Shown piece after piece: positions 23,395 to 31,446 of a stretch of DNA of 39,923 bases. The position numbers and the translations under genes were made by a program. The stretch comes from SIAJ01 sp036266155 (GTDB taxonomy: Bacteria; Planctomycetota; Planctomycetia; Gemmatales; Gemmataceae), in assembly GCA_036266155.1 (NCBI GenBank), contig DATANR010000296.1, positions 1 to 39,923 of the forward strand, written 5' to 3'. The stretch's first letter is position 1, and every line of letters begins with the position of its first letter. Below the pieces are notes generated by a model. The model saw nothing but the letters and a program-made list of their open reading frames with translations. It did no database searches and was not told the DNA's origin.

Positions 23395-25758
23395 TCAACT
23401 CATATTGCTAAACTTCCGCACCACCCATTCGATCGTGAACAGCGACACCACGATCGCCAGCATCGGCCACCAGGTCCACAGGAGCGTCTCTTTCCGTTGC
23501 GTGAACGTCACCTTCTGCGGCTGCACGTTGTCGGGCAACTGAATCAGGTCTTCCTCGCGATAGAACTTGCCGCCGGTCTGTTCCGCGAGTTTGCGCAAGG
23601 CCTCCTCGTTCATCGGGCCGGGGGCCTGTTCGTGCTCGGGCGGCAGCGTGACGCGGTAGTCGAGCGTCGCCATCTCTTCGCCGCTTTCGACCTTCAGGGC
23701 GTAACGGCCAACGCGGTCGTTCGGGACGGTCGCCACGTATTCGCCCGGCTGGTTCGGGACGGCCTCGAATTCGACAGTACGGAACTTGTCTTCGTTGGGA
23801 CCCGCGTCGAGCTTTTCCACCTGTGCCGTGACGCGTTCCTTGGTCAACGGCCGATATTCCGGTGTAAAGAGCCGGGCGTAGATCTGGCCTGGCTTGCCAA
23901 GGACAGCCTCGCCGCCGGCGATGGCCAGTTGCCCGGCCTTGGTGCCGAGCGTGTGCGGCAGACCGATCGCGTAAACGACCTGACCCCAGAAGCGGGCAAA
24001 GTATTTGTCCGCCTCGTTGAACCGCCAGCGCCAGGTTTCTTCGCAGGCGGAGAAGAGCACCAGCCCCTTGCCGTAATACTGCATCGCCAAGAGCGGCATC
24101 GGTTTGTCGTCGACGATCTTTTCGCGCGGATGGTCGAGCAACGACACGGCTGCGGGCCGCAGCTTGGTCACCGGATAGTGCCAATAGAAGCCGGGCAGTT
24201 CCTGCCAGATCGCCATTTGCTCGGTCGGGTCGTCGGTCAGGCTGAGGATCGGGCTGCGCCGGCCGAGGTCGCTCAGCAGCGGCTTGAACTCGGCTGGCCG
24301 GCGTGCGTCGTCGAGCGGGAATTTGACCGAGGGCACCTCCACAGGTAGCACGTCGGCGAGTGGCGTGCCGAGCCACGTGGCCGGGGCGTGCAAGCGACCG
24401 GCGATGACGACAAGCCCGCCGCCTTCGGTAACGAAATCCTTGATCCAGCTCTTTTGCTCCGCTGTGAAGTAGTTCGCGTCGACGTCGCCGATCACGAGCA
24501 GGTCGTAGGCGAACAAGTCCTTGCGCTGATCGGGGAAATTCGGAATGAACGGCGGGCCGGCTTCCATCGCCTTGCGGTCGCCGTTGATGACGATGAAGGT
24601 CGGATCGACCCGGCGATCGCGCTTGAACGCCTGCAGCATGAACTTGAATTCCCACCGCGGGTTGCTCTCGACGTAGAGCATCTTCACCTTGCGGTCGGCG
24701 ACGCGCACCATCTTGGCGAACTTATCCTCGGGAATGTCAGCGTTGTCGACGACCTTCACCGATGCGACGAGTTCCTTCTTGCCGGCCGACGCGTCGTCCT
24801 TCTGCGGCGTGAACTGCAGCGTCTCGGTAATGTCCTGCCCTTCCTTCACGGCCACGCGTTTCTTGGCGACGACGTTGCCGGCCAGCGTCAGCGTCATTTC
24901 GACTTCCGCATTCTTGACCCCCTGGGCTCGGAAGCGAAACGGCACAGTGACCGAATCTTCGATAAAGAGCGTGTCCGGAATGGCCGCGTCCTTGAGGACC
25001 AAGAGCCCGGCCGTCGCGCCGCCGATGCCGTAGATGTGGATCGGAATCTTGAGTCGCGCCGCCTCGCGAGCCAGATCGTCCCATTGCGTGGATGAGCCAT
25101 TATCGCGGCCGTCGGTCGCCACGAAGATGACGGCCGGCAGCTCGTTCTCGTCGCGCGTCAACATCTCGGCAATCGAATCGGTGAGCTGCGTCTTCGTGTC
25201 GTCCGAAGTTACATCGGTCACCCACTTGAGTTCCGGCGTGTCCGGCAATCCACGCGTCCGCGAGCCGAAGAGGAACGGCTGGACCGGCCCCTTCGCCCGC
25301 AGCTTGCCGACAAGATCGAGCCGCTTGTTGGCGAAGATGCCCTTCATCAACTCGCTTCGCGTCGGCTGGCCGACCGGCGCCATGTCGGCGGGCGGCGGCG
25401 AGGCGATGCCGTGATTGGGAGCAAGGCGATCGAGCGCAATGCCGGCCCGAATTTTGTCGGCCTGCGTGGGTCGCGGGTCTTTCATCTTCATGCTCTCGCT
25501 GTTGTCCGCGAGCAGCACGATCGGCCGGTTCTTCTCGGTTTTCACGTCGCGCACGGCGACCGGCTTGCAGAGCAGAAACACGATCGTGCAGAGCGTGATC
25601 GCCCGCAGCCCGGCGAGCACGAGCCGGCGGGTCGTGCCGAGCTTCATCGACTCGGTGAAATAGAACCCGCCGGCCAAGCCCGCGATGGCGACCATCAAGA
25701 GGATAGCCAGCCAACCGGGAAACGACCCGCGGAGAACGATCTCGGCAAACAAACTCAT
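23395..25758 (-). CDS. Membrane vWA protein with glutamine-amidotransferase-like fold
   Basis: A protein of 787 residues; ATG at 25758 is chosen because GGGGAG (25763-25768) lies just upstream, while the GTG at 25770 does not fit it. Helices lie near residues 15-36 and 45-65 and one at the extreme C-terminus (LLWTWWPMLAIVVSLFTIEW). The vWA MIDAS start DNSES is at residues 85-89, in PIVLLADNSESM. The middle has a class I GATase-like fold (MLYVESNPRWEFKFMLQAF; YDLLVIGDVDANYFTAEQKS; GGGLVVIAGR) without a convincing Cys-His-Glu triad. Proteins of this type sit with MoxR ATPases and DUF58 proteins. A Ca/Mg-dependent protein interaction at the MIDAS, remodelled by MoxR, is the likely mode of action (family knowledge plus inference). 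Confidence 0.85.
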   Translation of the reverse strand: MSLFAEIVLRGSFPGWLAILLMVAIAGLAGGFYFTESMKLGTTRRLVLAGLRAITLCTIVFLLCKPVAVRDVKTEKNRPIVLLADNSESMKMKDPRPTQADKIRAGIALDRLAPNHGIASPPPADMAPVGQPTRSELMKGIFANKRLDLVGKLRAKGPVQPFLFGSRTRGLPDTPELKWVTDVTSDDTKTQLTDSIAEMLTRDENELPAVIFVATDGRDNGSSTQWDDLAREAARLKIPIHIYGIGGATAGLLVLKDAAIPDTLFIEDSVTVPFRFRAQGVKNAEVEMTLTLAGNVVAKKRVAVKEGQDITETLQFTPQKDDASAGKKELVASVKVVDNADIPEDKFAKMVRVADRKVKMLYVESNPRWEFKFMLQAFKRDRRVDPTFIVINGDRKAMEAGPPFIPNFPDQRKDLFAYDLLVIGDVDANYFTAEQKSWIKDFVTEGGGLVVIAGRLHAPATWLGTPLADVLPVEVPSVKFPLDDARRPAEFKPLLSDLGRRSPILSLTDDPTEQMAIWQELPGFYWHYPVTKLRPAAVSLLDHPREKIVDDKPMPLLAMQYYGKGLVLFSACEETWRWRFNEADKYFARFWGQVVYAIGLPHTLGTKAGQLAIAGGEAVLGKPGQIYARLFTPEYRPLTKERVTAQVEKLDAGPNEDKFRTVEFEAVPNQPGEYVATVPNDRVGRYALKVESGEEMATLDYRVTLPPEHEQAPGPMNEEALRKLAEQTGGKFYREEDLIQLPDNVQPQKVTFTQRKETLLWTWWPMLAIVVSLFTIEWVVRKFSNMS

Positions 25759-25770
25759 CGGACTCCCCAC

Positions 25771-25791
25771 GCCGCTTGCGGCGTAGCGCTA
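25771..25791. repeat. Short hairpin element supplying a stop codon (copy 1)
   Basis: GCCGCTTGCGGCGTAGCGCT, ending in CTA (the TAG stop of the minus-strand BatA-like gene, 25789-25791). The first 12 bases form a GCCGC-TT-GCGGC hairpin. A near-identical element lies at 29027-29048, again ending at a TAG stop. Confidence 0.65.
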
Positions 25792-27981
25792 CCACGCCTT
25801 CCCGCAGAACCACGCCCAAGCCATTTCACCGATCGCGAACAACAGCAACACCAACAACACCGGCACCGTCCACTCGTTCCGATTGCGTACGGAGTCGGCC
25901 TTGCTGATCGCCTCGTTGCCGGTCGACAGGTGTTCGGCCTTGAAGCCGAGCATCTCATCGATCTGGGCATCCGGCAGCGGGTCCATCGTCTCGCTTTCAC
26001 GCAGGTCCGGCACAACCGCGAAGCGCGTCCCCGTATCGGCCCCTTCTTCGGCAATCGTGTAGATGCCCGCGTGACCCGTATCGGTCACCGTTAATGCCAA
26101 TTGCTCGTTCGCCCCGCCTTGCGGCTTGCCGAGCCGAACATGATTGCCATCTGGCCGGATTACCTGATAGCTCTTGGTCAAATCCTTCGGTGTCCAGCGG
26201 ATCGTCTCGCCAGCCACGCGGTTGAAGCCGACGGACGAGCGTTCGATCAGATGCGTCAACGCCCCGTGAATGAACGGCTGGAACGTCAGGTTCGTGGCGA
26301 AGAAGCCCCAGTCCTTGTCGACCGACGTCGTCAGGAACAGTACTTCGCCGTCGCCCACTTGCTTCCCGAGCAGGGCCGGCCGGCCATCGTTGAAGCGCAT
26401 CAACACGCGGCCCGATTCGCGAAGCTGCTCCGCGTTTGGTTCGATGACGCCGACACCCCGGAGCACGAACGCATCGCGAAGTTGCAGGAACGGATCGTTC
26501 GCCGACAGCTTGAAGCGTGCGAGGAACGACTTCTCGTCGATCGAATTCGGGTCCGGGAAGAGCGGCGTGTCTTTGGGGATTTCGAACTTGTCGCCGACTT
26601 CCATCGGCAACAGCTTTTGCCCGCCCGGCCCGAGCACGCGATTGTAAACCGTCTTCTCCACGTTCGGCCCGGAGGTGATGAAGAGTCCGTGCCCCTCCTT
26701 GACGAACTCGCCGAGCCGTTGGATGAAGTCGTCCGGCAACGAGCCCGGCCCGCCGACGGAACAATTGACGAGGATGCAGACTTCCTTGTCGGTCAGCGAT
26801 CCCGGCCCGACCTCCGCCATCCGCACCAGCTCCGGCTGCACGTGATAGCGTTCCTTGAACTCGTCGGGGATCGGCAGCAACGCATGCGTCAAAAAGTAGC
26901 TGCCGGCCTTCTCCGGTTCGCGGTCGTTCGGTGAGCCGTCAACTACGAGGACGCGCACCTTTTCGCGGACCAGGATCACCTTGTCGAGCTTGTTGTCGTC
27001 GACGAGGTCGTCCTTGCCGTCCTTGACCTCGGCCGTCAGCACGCGCCAGCCGGCATTGTCGATCTTGCCCGTGAGCGTCACCGGCTTGGTTTCGCCGGGG
27101 CCGATCTTCTCGATCGGTTGTGCGTCCTTGTCGAGTTCCTTGCCATCGACCTTGAGCGTGATGGTCAAGCCCGTCACCGGCTCGGTGCCCGTGTTCTTGA
27201 CGATCACGGTGAACGGCATCCGGGCCTTGGTATGTGGAATGTCCGACTGCGCTTTCAGGTCGACGATGGCGACATTGTGAATCGGCTGCGACCCGCAGCG
27301 CACGAGGAACAGCGTCCCCTGGCCCTTGATCTCCTCGCACTTGACGCGAATCGCTGACGATTGCCGTTCCCACCCGCCGCGCTGCATGTCGCTGAACAGG
27401 TAAACTTCCTTCGCCGCCCCCTCGGCCCGGCTCAACGCCGCTTGCGCTTCGGCAAGCCCAGCGAGGAAGTCGGTCGATTGCTGCGTGACCTGGAGGTTCT
27501 GAATGAGCAGCTTCGCCTGATCCAAGTTCCGCGGCGACTTCGGCCCCGCGGCGATGGCTCGGTCGGTACAGGTGACGACCTGCACCGTCGAGTTCGGCGG
27601 CAAATCGTCGATGACCTTGAGCGCGGCCTCCTTGGCGAGATCGAGCCGCGTCTTCGGCCCTTCGCGGGTGTCCATGCTGTACGACAGGTCGATGACGAAC
27701 ACGGCATCGACTGCTTCGCCGCGCTTGCCCGCGGTGACGGCCGAGCTGACAAACGGCCGGGCCAGCGCCACGGCGAGGAGGATCATCAACAGGATGCGGA
27801 GCAGCAGCAGAATCAATTCCTGGAACCGCAGCCGGCGACTCGTCTGCTCGACCGCCAGGCGCAGAAACTTCATGGCCCCCCACGGCACCGGCTTGTACCG
27901 GGCCCGGTAGAGGAAGTGCAGAATCAGCGGGATCGCGCCCGCGATTGCACCGAACAACATGAAGGGGGCCAGGAAGGGCAT
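25789..27981 (-). CDS. BatA-like membrane vWA protein (aerotolerance-type N-terminus)
   Basis: A protein of 730 residues. The N-terminus MPFLAPFMLFGAIAGAIPLI, then LHFLYRARYKPVPWGAMKFL, is the BatA/aerotolerance N-terminal signature; a second helix follows (LILLLLRILLMILLAVALARP). A vWA domain starts at about residue 93 with MIDAS DLSYS (98-102) and SDMQRGGWERQ later. After about 240 come CARDB-like beta domains (PFTVIVKNTGTEPVTGLTI) and a GATase-like section (VRVLVVDGSPNDREPEKAGS; EGHGLFITSGPNV), and a C-terminal helix (VLLVLLLFAIGEMAWAW). It acts at the inner membrane with most of its mass on one side. It lies between the DUF58 and second vWA genes. Confidence 0.88.
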   Translation of the reverse strand: MPFLAPFMLFGAIAGAIPLILHFLYRARYKPVPWGAMKFLRLAVEQTSRRLRFQELILLLLRILLMILLAVALARPFVSSAVTAGKRGEAVDAVFVIDLSYSMDTREGPKTRLDLAKEAALKVIDDLPPNSTVQVVTCTDRAIAAGPKSPRNLDQAKLLIQNLQVTQQSTDFLAGLAEAQAALSRAEGAAKEVYLFSDMQRGGWERQSSAIRVKCEEIKGQGTLFLVRCGSQPIHNVAIVDLKAQSDIPHTKARMPFTVIVKNTGTEPVTGLTITLKVDGKELDKDAQPIEKIGPGETKPVTLTGKIDNAGWRVLTAEVKDGKDDLVDDNKLDKVILVREKVRVLVVDGSPNDREPEKAGSYFLTHALLPIPDEFKERYHVQPELVRMAEVGPGSLTDKEVCILVNCSVGGPGSLPDDFIQRLGEFVKEGHGLFITSGPNVEKTVYNRVLGPGGQKLLPMEVGDKFEIPKDTPLFPDPNSIDEKSFLARFKLSANDPFLQLRDAFVLRGVGVIEPNAEQLRESGRVLMRFNDGRPALLGKQVGDGEVLFLTTSVDKDWGFFATNLTFQPFIHGALTHLIERSSVGFNRVAGETIRWTPKDLTKSYQVIRPDGNHVRLGKPQGGANEQLALTVTDTGHAGIYTIAEEGADTGTRFAVVPDLRESETMDPLPDAQIDEMLGFKAEHLSTGNEAISKADSVRNRNEWTVPVLLVLLLFAIGEMAWAWFCGKAW

Positions 27982-28003
27982 TCAACAACGCTCCACCATC
28001 CGG

Positions 28004-28124
28004 GGCGAGCGGAGCGGCGTAAGCCGCCCGATAATGACGTCACCCGATAATGACATCATCGGGTCGCTTACGCGACTCCGCTCGCCAAACACATCATCGG
28101 GTCGCTTACGCGGCTCCGCTCGCC
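28004..28124. repeat. Compound REP-like element with three 29-bp units
   Basis: Unit 28004-28032 (GGCGAGCGGAGCGGCGTAAG...) is followed by two inverted copies at 28058-28086 and 28096-28124. The unit core GGCGAGCGGAG...TAAGC..CCCGAT is the same family as the palindrome at 34194-34265. The short phrase CCCGATAATGAC is also repeated directly in the spacer. The element fills the gap between the DUF58 stop (28129) and the BatA-like start (27981) and almost touches that stop. Confidence 0.8.
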
Positions 28125-28128
28125 AAAG

Positions 28129-29019
28129 TTACAACCGCCCCATCTGCAACCGCGTGATCAGGTACTTCGACAGCGCCTGCTCCAGCGGCTTGCTCGTATC
28201 CATCCGCACATAATCGACGCGATACGCCTCGCAGCCGGCCCGCAGCTCGGTGAGGTAATCCTGCACCACACGCTGATAAGCCGGGCGAATCAGGTGCGGA
28301 CGCGTCTTGATCTCTTCCGGCACCTCGAGGCCATCGAACTTGATGTTCCCGGTGAACGGGAAGTCGATTTCGTCCGGGTGCATCACGTGGAAGACGGTGA
28401 CGTCGTGCCCCTGGAAGCGCAGGTGCTTCAGTCCCTTCAGGACATTGTCGACTTCATCAAACACGTCGGAAATCAGGAACACGAGCCCACGTCGGCGGAT
28501 CCGATCGGCAAGCTGCTCCAGCAGCGGGCCCATGGTCGTCTTTTCGAGCGGCTCGATTGATTCCAGCGTGTGCAGGATCGTGTTGACGCTGGCCATCGAG
28601 CTGGACGCGGGCAACTCGACGCGCCAGTCGGCGTCGAAAACATTCAACGCCACGCTGTCACGCTGCTTTACCACGACATACGCGAGCGTCGCGGCGATCA
28701 GCTTCGCGTATTCGAGCTTGTTGGTCGCCCCGTCGCCGTACTCCATCGACTTGGAGCCGTCGAGGAGGATGTGGGCGTTGAAGTTGGTTTCCTGCTCGTA
28801 CTGCTTGATCGTGTAGCGTTCGGAGCGGCCGTAACTCTTCCAGTCGATGTGCCGAATGTCGTCGCCCGGCACATACTCGCGATGCTGCACGAACTCGACT
28901 GAGAACCCACGGAACGGCGACTTGTGGTCGCCGACGCGCAGCCCCTCGACGATGGACCGGGCTTGAATGCCCAGCGCCTCGGCGCGTGAAAGTACGGATG
29001 GTTTGAGATACTCAGGCAT
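28129..29019 (-). CDS. DUF58 domain protein
   Basis: A protein of 296 residues; ATG at 29019. The frame stays open upstream into the MoxR gene, but that part is only an alternative frame of MoxR. The DUF58 hallmark is present: REYVPGDDIRHIDWKSYGRS (47-66) followed by YTIKQYEQETN (69-79). A vWA-like MIDAS DGSKSM lies at 87-92 and FLISDVFDE further on. It has no membrane helix and is probably cytoplasmic, at the membrane through BatA-like partners. DUF58 proteins are steady neighbours of MoxR ATPases and are thought to be clients or adaptors. It follows MoxR by 26 bp, with a short hairpin repeat in between. Confidence 0.92.
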   Translation of the reverse strand: MPEYLKPSVLSRAEALGIQARSIVEGLRVGDHKSPFRGFSVEFVQHREYVPGDDIRHIDWKSYGRSERYTIKQYEQETNFNAHILLDGSKSMEYGDGATNKLEYAKLIAATLAYVVVKQRDSVALNVFDADWRVELPASSSMASVNTILHTLESIEPLEKTTMGPLLEQLADRIRRRGLVFLISDVFDEVDNVLKGLKHLRFQGHDVTVFHVMHPDEIDFPFTGNIKFDGLEVPEEIKTRPHLIRPAYQRVVQDYLTELRAGCEAYRVDYVRMDTSKPLEQALSKYLITRLQMGRL

Positions 29020-29026
29020 AGTTTTC

Positions 29027-29048
29027 GCCGCTTGCGACGTAGCGCCTA
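29027..29048. repeat. Short hairpin element supplying a stop codon (copy 2)
   Basis: GCCGCTTGCGACGTAGCGCC followed by TA: 22 bases ending in CTA, the TAG stop of the minus-strand MoxR gene (29046-29048). It differs from the copy at 25771-25791 by one substitution and one inserted base. Both copies fill the gap between two genes of the same operon. Confidence 0.65.
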
Positions 29049-30050
29049 CGCGGCAAACTCCTTGGCAGCGGCCTTGATGAGCCGCTTGATCACATCGTCC
29101 ACCGTGATCCCCTCGCTTTGCGCCGTGAAGTTCACGATGATGCGATGCCGCAAGATCGGCGGCGCCACAGCCACGACATCGTCGCCCGACACATGGTTCG
29201 AGCCACGCAGAATCGCATGTGCCTTTGCCGCAAGTATGAGGTTCATACTCGCACGCGGCCCAGCGCCCCAGGTGAGCCACTTGTTCGCGAACTCGGCGGC
29301 CTCCGGCGTGTTCGGCCGCGAGAGCCGCGTGATCTTCTTGGCGAACTGAAACACGAGATCGGACACCGGCACCCGGCGAACGACCTTCTGCAACGCGAGA
29401 ATGTCGTCGCCATGCAACACCGTCGAGACGGTGGTCTTCACGTCCGACGTCTGGATGCGCATGATCTGCTCTTCCTCGTCGGCGGACGGGTAGTCCACTT
29501 TGATGAGGAAGAGGAACCGGTCGAGCTGGGCTTCCGGCAGCGGGTAAGTGCCTTCCTGCTCGATCGGGTTCTGCGTGGCGAGCACGAAGAACGGGTCCTT
29601 CATCGGATGGTCGATGCCGCCGATTGAGGCCTTGCGTTCTTGCATCGATTCGAGCAGGGCCGCCTGCGTCTTGGGCGGCGTGCGGTTGATTTCGTCGGCG
29701 AGCACGATGTTCGCGAAGATCGGGCCGGGCAGGAACTTGAACGCCCGCTGCTTGGTGACCGGGTCGTCCTGGATCACTTCCGTGCCCGTGATGTCTGTCG
29801 GCATCAGGTCCGGCGTGAACTGAATGCGCTTGAACGACATGTCCAGCGACTGGGCCAGCGTGCTGACCATGAGCGTCTTCGCCAGGCCTGGCACACCCAT
29901 GAGCAGGGCGTGCGAGCGGCAGAAGATGGCCATCAGCAATTGGTCGAGCACTTGCTCCTGACCGATGATGATCTTGCCGACTTCCTTGCGCAGCCGTTGA
30001 TGGGCGTCGCGCAGCTTTTCCAGCATCTGGGTGTCGTTGGCGTCGGACAT
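29046..30050 (-). CDS. MoxR family AAA+ ATPase
   Basis: A protein of 334 residues from ATG at 30050; GTG at 30065 would add five residues, and neither has a clear ribosome site. Walker A GVPGLAKT (52-59), Walker B IVLADE (114-119) and the MoxR phrase NRTPPKTQAALLESMQE (121-137) are intact; sensor 1 is in FVLATQNPIEQEGTYPLPEA. The C-terminal lid follows. MoxR proteins are cytoplasmic chaperone-like ATPases that act on vWA-domain proteins to assemble or activate complexes. It is the first gene of the minus-strand operon, followed by DUF58 and the two vWA membrane proteins, which are its probable clients. Confidence 0.95.
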   Translation of the reverse strand: MSDANDTQMLEKLRDAHQRLRKEVGKIIIGQEQVLDQLLMAIFCRSHALLMGVPGLAKTLMVSTLAQSLDMSFKRIQFTPDLMPTDITGTEVIQDDPVTKQRAFKFLPGPIFANIVLADEINRTPPKTQAALLESMQERKASIGGIDHPMKDPFFVLATQNPIEQEGTYPLPEAQLDRFLFLIKVDYPSADEEEQIMRIQTSDVKTTVSTVLHGDDILALQKVVRRVPVSDLVFQFAKKITRLSRPNTPEAAEFANKWLTWGAGPRASMNLILAAKAHAILRGSNHVSGDDVVAVAPPILRHRIIVNFTAQSEGITVDDVIKRLIKAAAKEFAA

Positions 30051-30215
30051 AGCAGAAAGACTCACGAGACGGCGGAGAGTGCCGCGGGGTGGGAATGACC
30101 ACTTTATAGAAGGTAGGGCAACCGACCGGCAAACCGCCGCGCAAAAAAGAATAGGCTGAGCAAGAAGTTAGGTGTCGGTCGGACAGGCCCTTCGACGGTC
30201 GAGCAAGAGGGCCAC

Positions 30216-30221
30216 TATAAA
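30216..30221 (+). promoter_or_regulatory. Possible -10 box of a leaderless transcript
   Basis: TATAAA ends six bases before the ATG at 30228, so transcription would start at or next to the start codon. A TTCGAC (30191-30196) with a 19-bp spacer is a poor -35. No ribosome site precedes the ATG, which fits a leaderless mRNA. Only weak sequence evidence. Confidence 0.35.
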
Positions 30222-30227
30222 TGCCCA

Positions 30228-31208
30228 ATGCCTGACGCACACCCATGCCTCTACTGTGGCGGCACTGCCTTTTCGGTCCTCCATGCCGGGATTGAGGATC
30301 GGCTACGCTTCGCCCCGGGTAGGCGCGATTGGCTGCGGTGCCAGCACTGCGGCAGTGCGGTGCTTTCACCATTCCCAGCGGTGTCAGAGATTCCGAGCTT
30401 TTATCCACCCGTCTATACCTTCGGGCTCAAGCAGGACAAGAACGGCGGCGCTCTGCAGCATCTCATCGCGCAAATCGAATTTCAGGCGTTCTACCGGCCG
30501 CAGTACGAGTCGCAGGCCCAGCGCATCTTGCGTGTGATCCGAGCCCCGCGAACGGGCCGGATGCTCGACGTCGGTTGTGGTCGCGGCTTGCGGTTGCTGT
30601 CGTTCCGCCGGCTCGGCATGAGCGTTCACGGCATGGACCTGATCCCGGAGCCAGTCGAATACGTGAAGAAGGAACTCGGCGTGCCGGCCGTTTGTACCGA
30701 CATGGCGGGCCTGCCGAAGGCGTTCGAGTCCGGCACGTTTGATTTGCTCACCGCATTCCAGGTGATCGAGCATGTGCCGGACGCCAACGAGATGATCGCG
30801 TCGTGCTTCGAATTGCTCAAGCCCGGCGGTTGGATCGTCATCACGACGCCGATGGTCGACAGCATGCAGTCGCAGTTCTTCGGCCGCCGCTGGGCTGCCG
30901 CGACCGAGGCCCCGCGGCACCTATCGCTGCCGACCAAGAAGGGCGTCCGCATCGCCCTCGAACGACGCGGTTTCACCGATGTGAACGCTTCCTACGACTC
31001 GGCCTGGATGGCCGCCGGCCATTTCGGCCTTTCGGCGGTCCCAGGGGCCGCGACCACGCTCTTCTATGAGCAGGGCAAAGTCAAAGCACTATTCAACCGC
31101 GGCATGGGCGCCGCGGCGGCGCTACTATCGATGCCGTGGTGCTGGCTCGAAAACGTCGTCTGGCGGCGGCCGGCGCTCGGGATGATCTTTGCTCGCAAGC
31201 CCGTTTGA
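30228..31208 (+). CDS. Class I SAM-dependent methyltransferase with N-terminal Cys4 knuckle
   Basis: A protein of 326 residues. Cys7, Cys10, Cys38 and Cys41 (CLYCGG and RCQHCG) form a probable zinc knuckle. The SAM domain has motif I MLDVGCGRG (112-120), an acidic end of strand 2 (GMDL), FDLLTAFQVIEHVPD and the post-core LLKPGGWIVITTP. This combination (zinc knuckle plus Methyltransf_23-type domain) is common among methyltransferases acting on sugars or lipids in envelope gene clusters, and glycosyltransferase genes lie 3-6 kb away. The substrate is unknown. It is divergent from the MoxR operon. Confidence 0.88.
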   Translation: MPDAHPCLYCGGTAFSVLHAGIEDRLRFAPGRRDWLRCQHCGSAVLSPFPAVSEIPSFYPPVYTFGLKQDKNGGALQHLIAQIEFQAFYRPQYESQAQRILRVIRAPRTGRMLDVGCGRGLRLLSFRRLGMSVHGMDLIPEPVEYVKKELGVPAVCTDMAGLPKAFESGTFDLLTAFQVIEHVPDANEMIASCFELLKPGGWIVITTPMVDSMQSQFFGRRWAAATEAPRHLSLPTKKGVRIALERRGFTDVNASYDSAWMAAGHFGLSAVPGAATTLFYEQGKVKALFNRGMGAAAALLSMPWCWLENVVWRRPALGMIFARKPV

Positions 31209-31249
31209 ATAACGGGGAAAGCACGACACCGATTTCTTTCATTTTCTAA

Positions 31250-31297
31250 GATTGCCAAGAGAGATTGCCAAACACATATGGGGGGTTGGCAATCTCT
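31250..31297. repeat. Repeated GATTGCCAA words and inverted copy
   Basis: GATTGCCAA occurs twice directly (31250-31258, 31262-31270), and AGAGATTGCCAA (31259-31270) pairs with TTGGCAATCTCT (31286-31297). It follows the methyltransferase stop by about 40 bp. It may be a transcription end hairpin without a T-run. The rest of the gap up to the protease gene holds nothing recognisable. Confidence 0.55.
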
Positions 31298-31446
31298 CCC
31301 CGTCGAAACAGCACTTATCTCTCTATTTCACAGTAAGATGCGCCGAAAACCGTCAACGCAAAATTCTAGCGCCAGCAACCCCCAAAAATGGCTCGGAGGA
31401 CGCACTTATTTCGGGGGGATGGGCCCGCCGCAGTCCAAATTGGTGG

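Noticed and set aside
28004..28124. A CRISPR array
   Set aside because: The repeats are inverted copies with short unequal spacers and belong to a dispersed palindrome family.
29020..30408. Upstream extension of the DUF58 frame through the MoxR gene
   Set aside because: It is only an alternative frame of MoxR. The DUF58 domain begins right after the ATG at 29019 and the extension has no domain signature.
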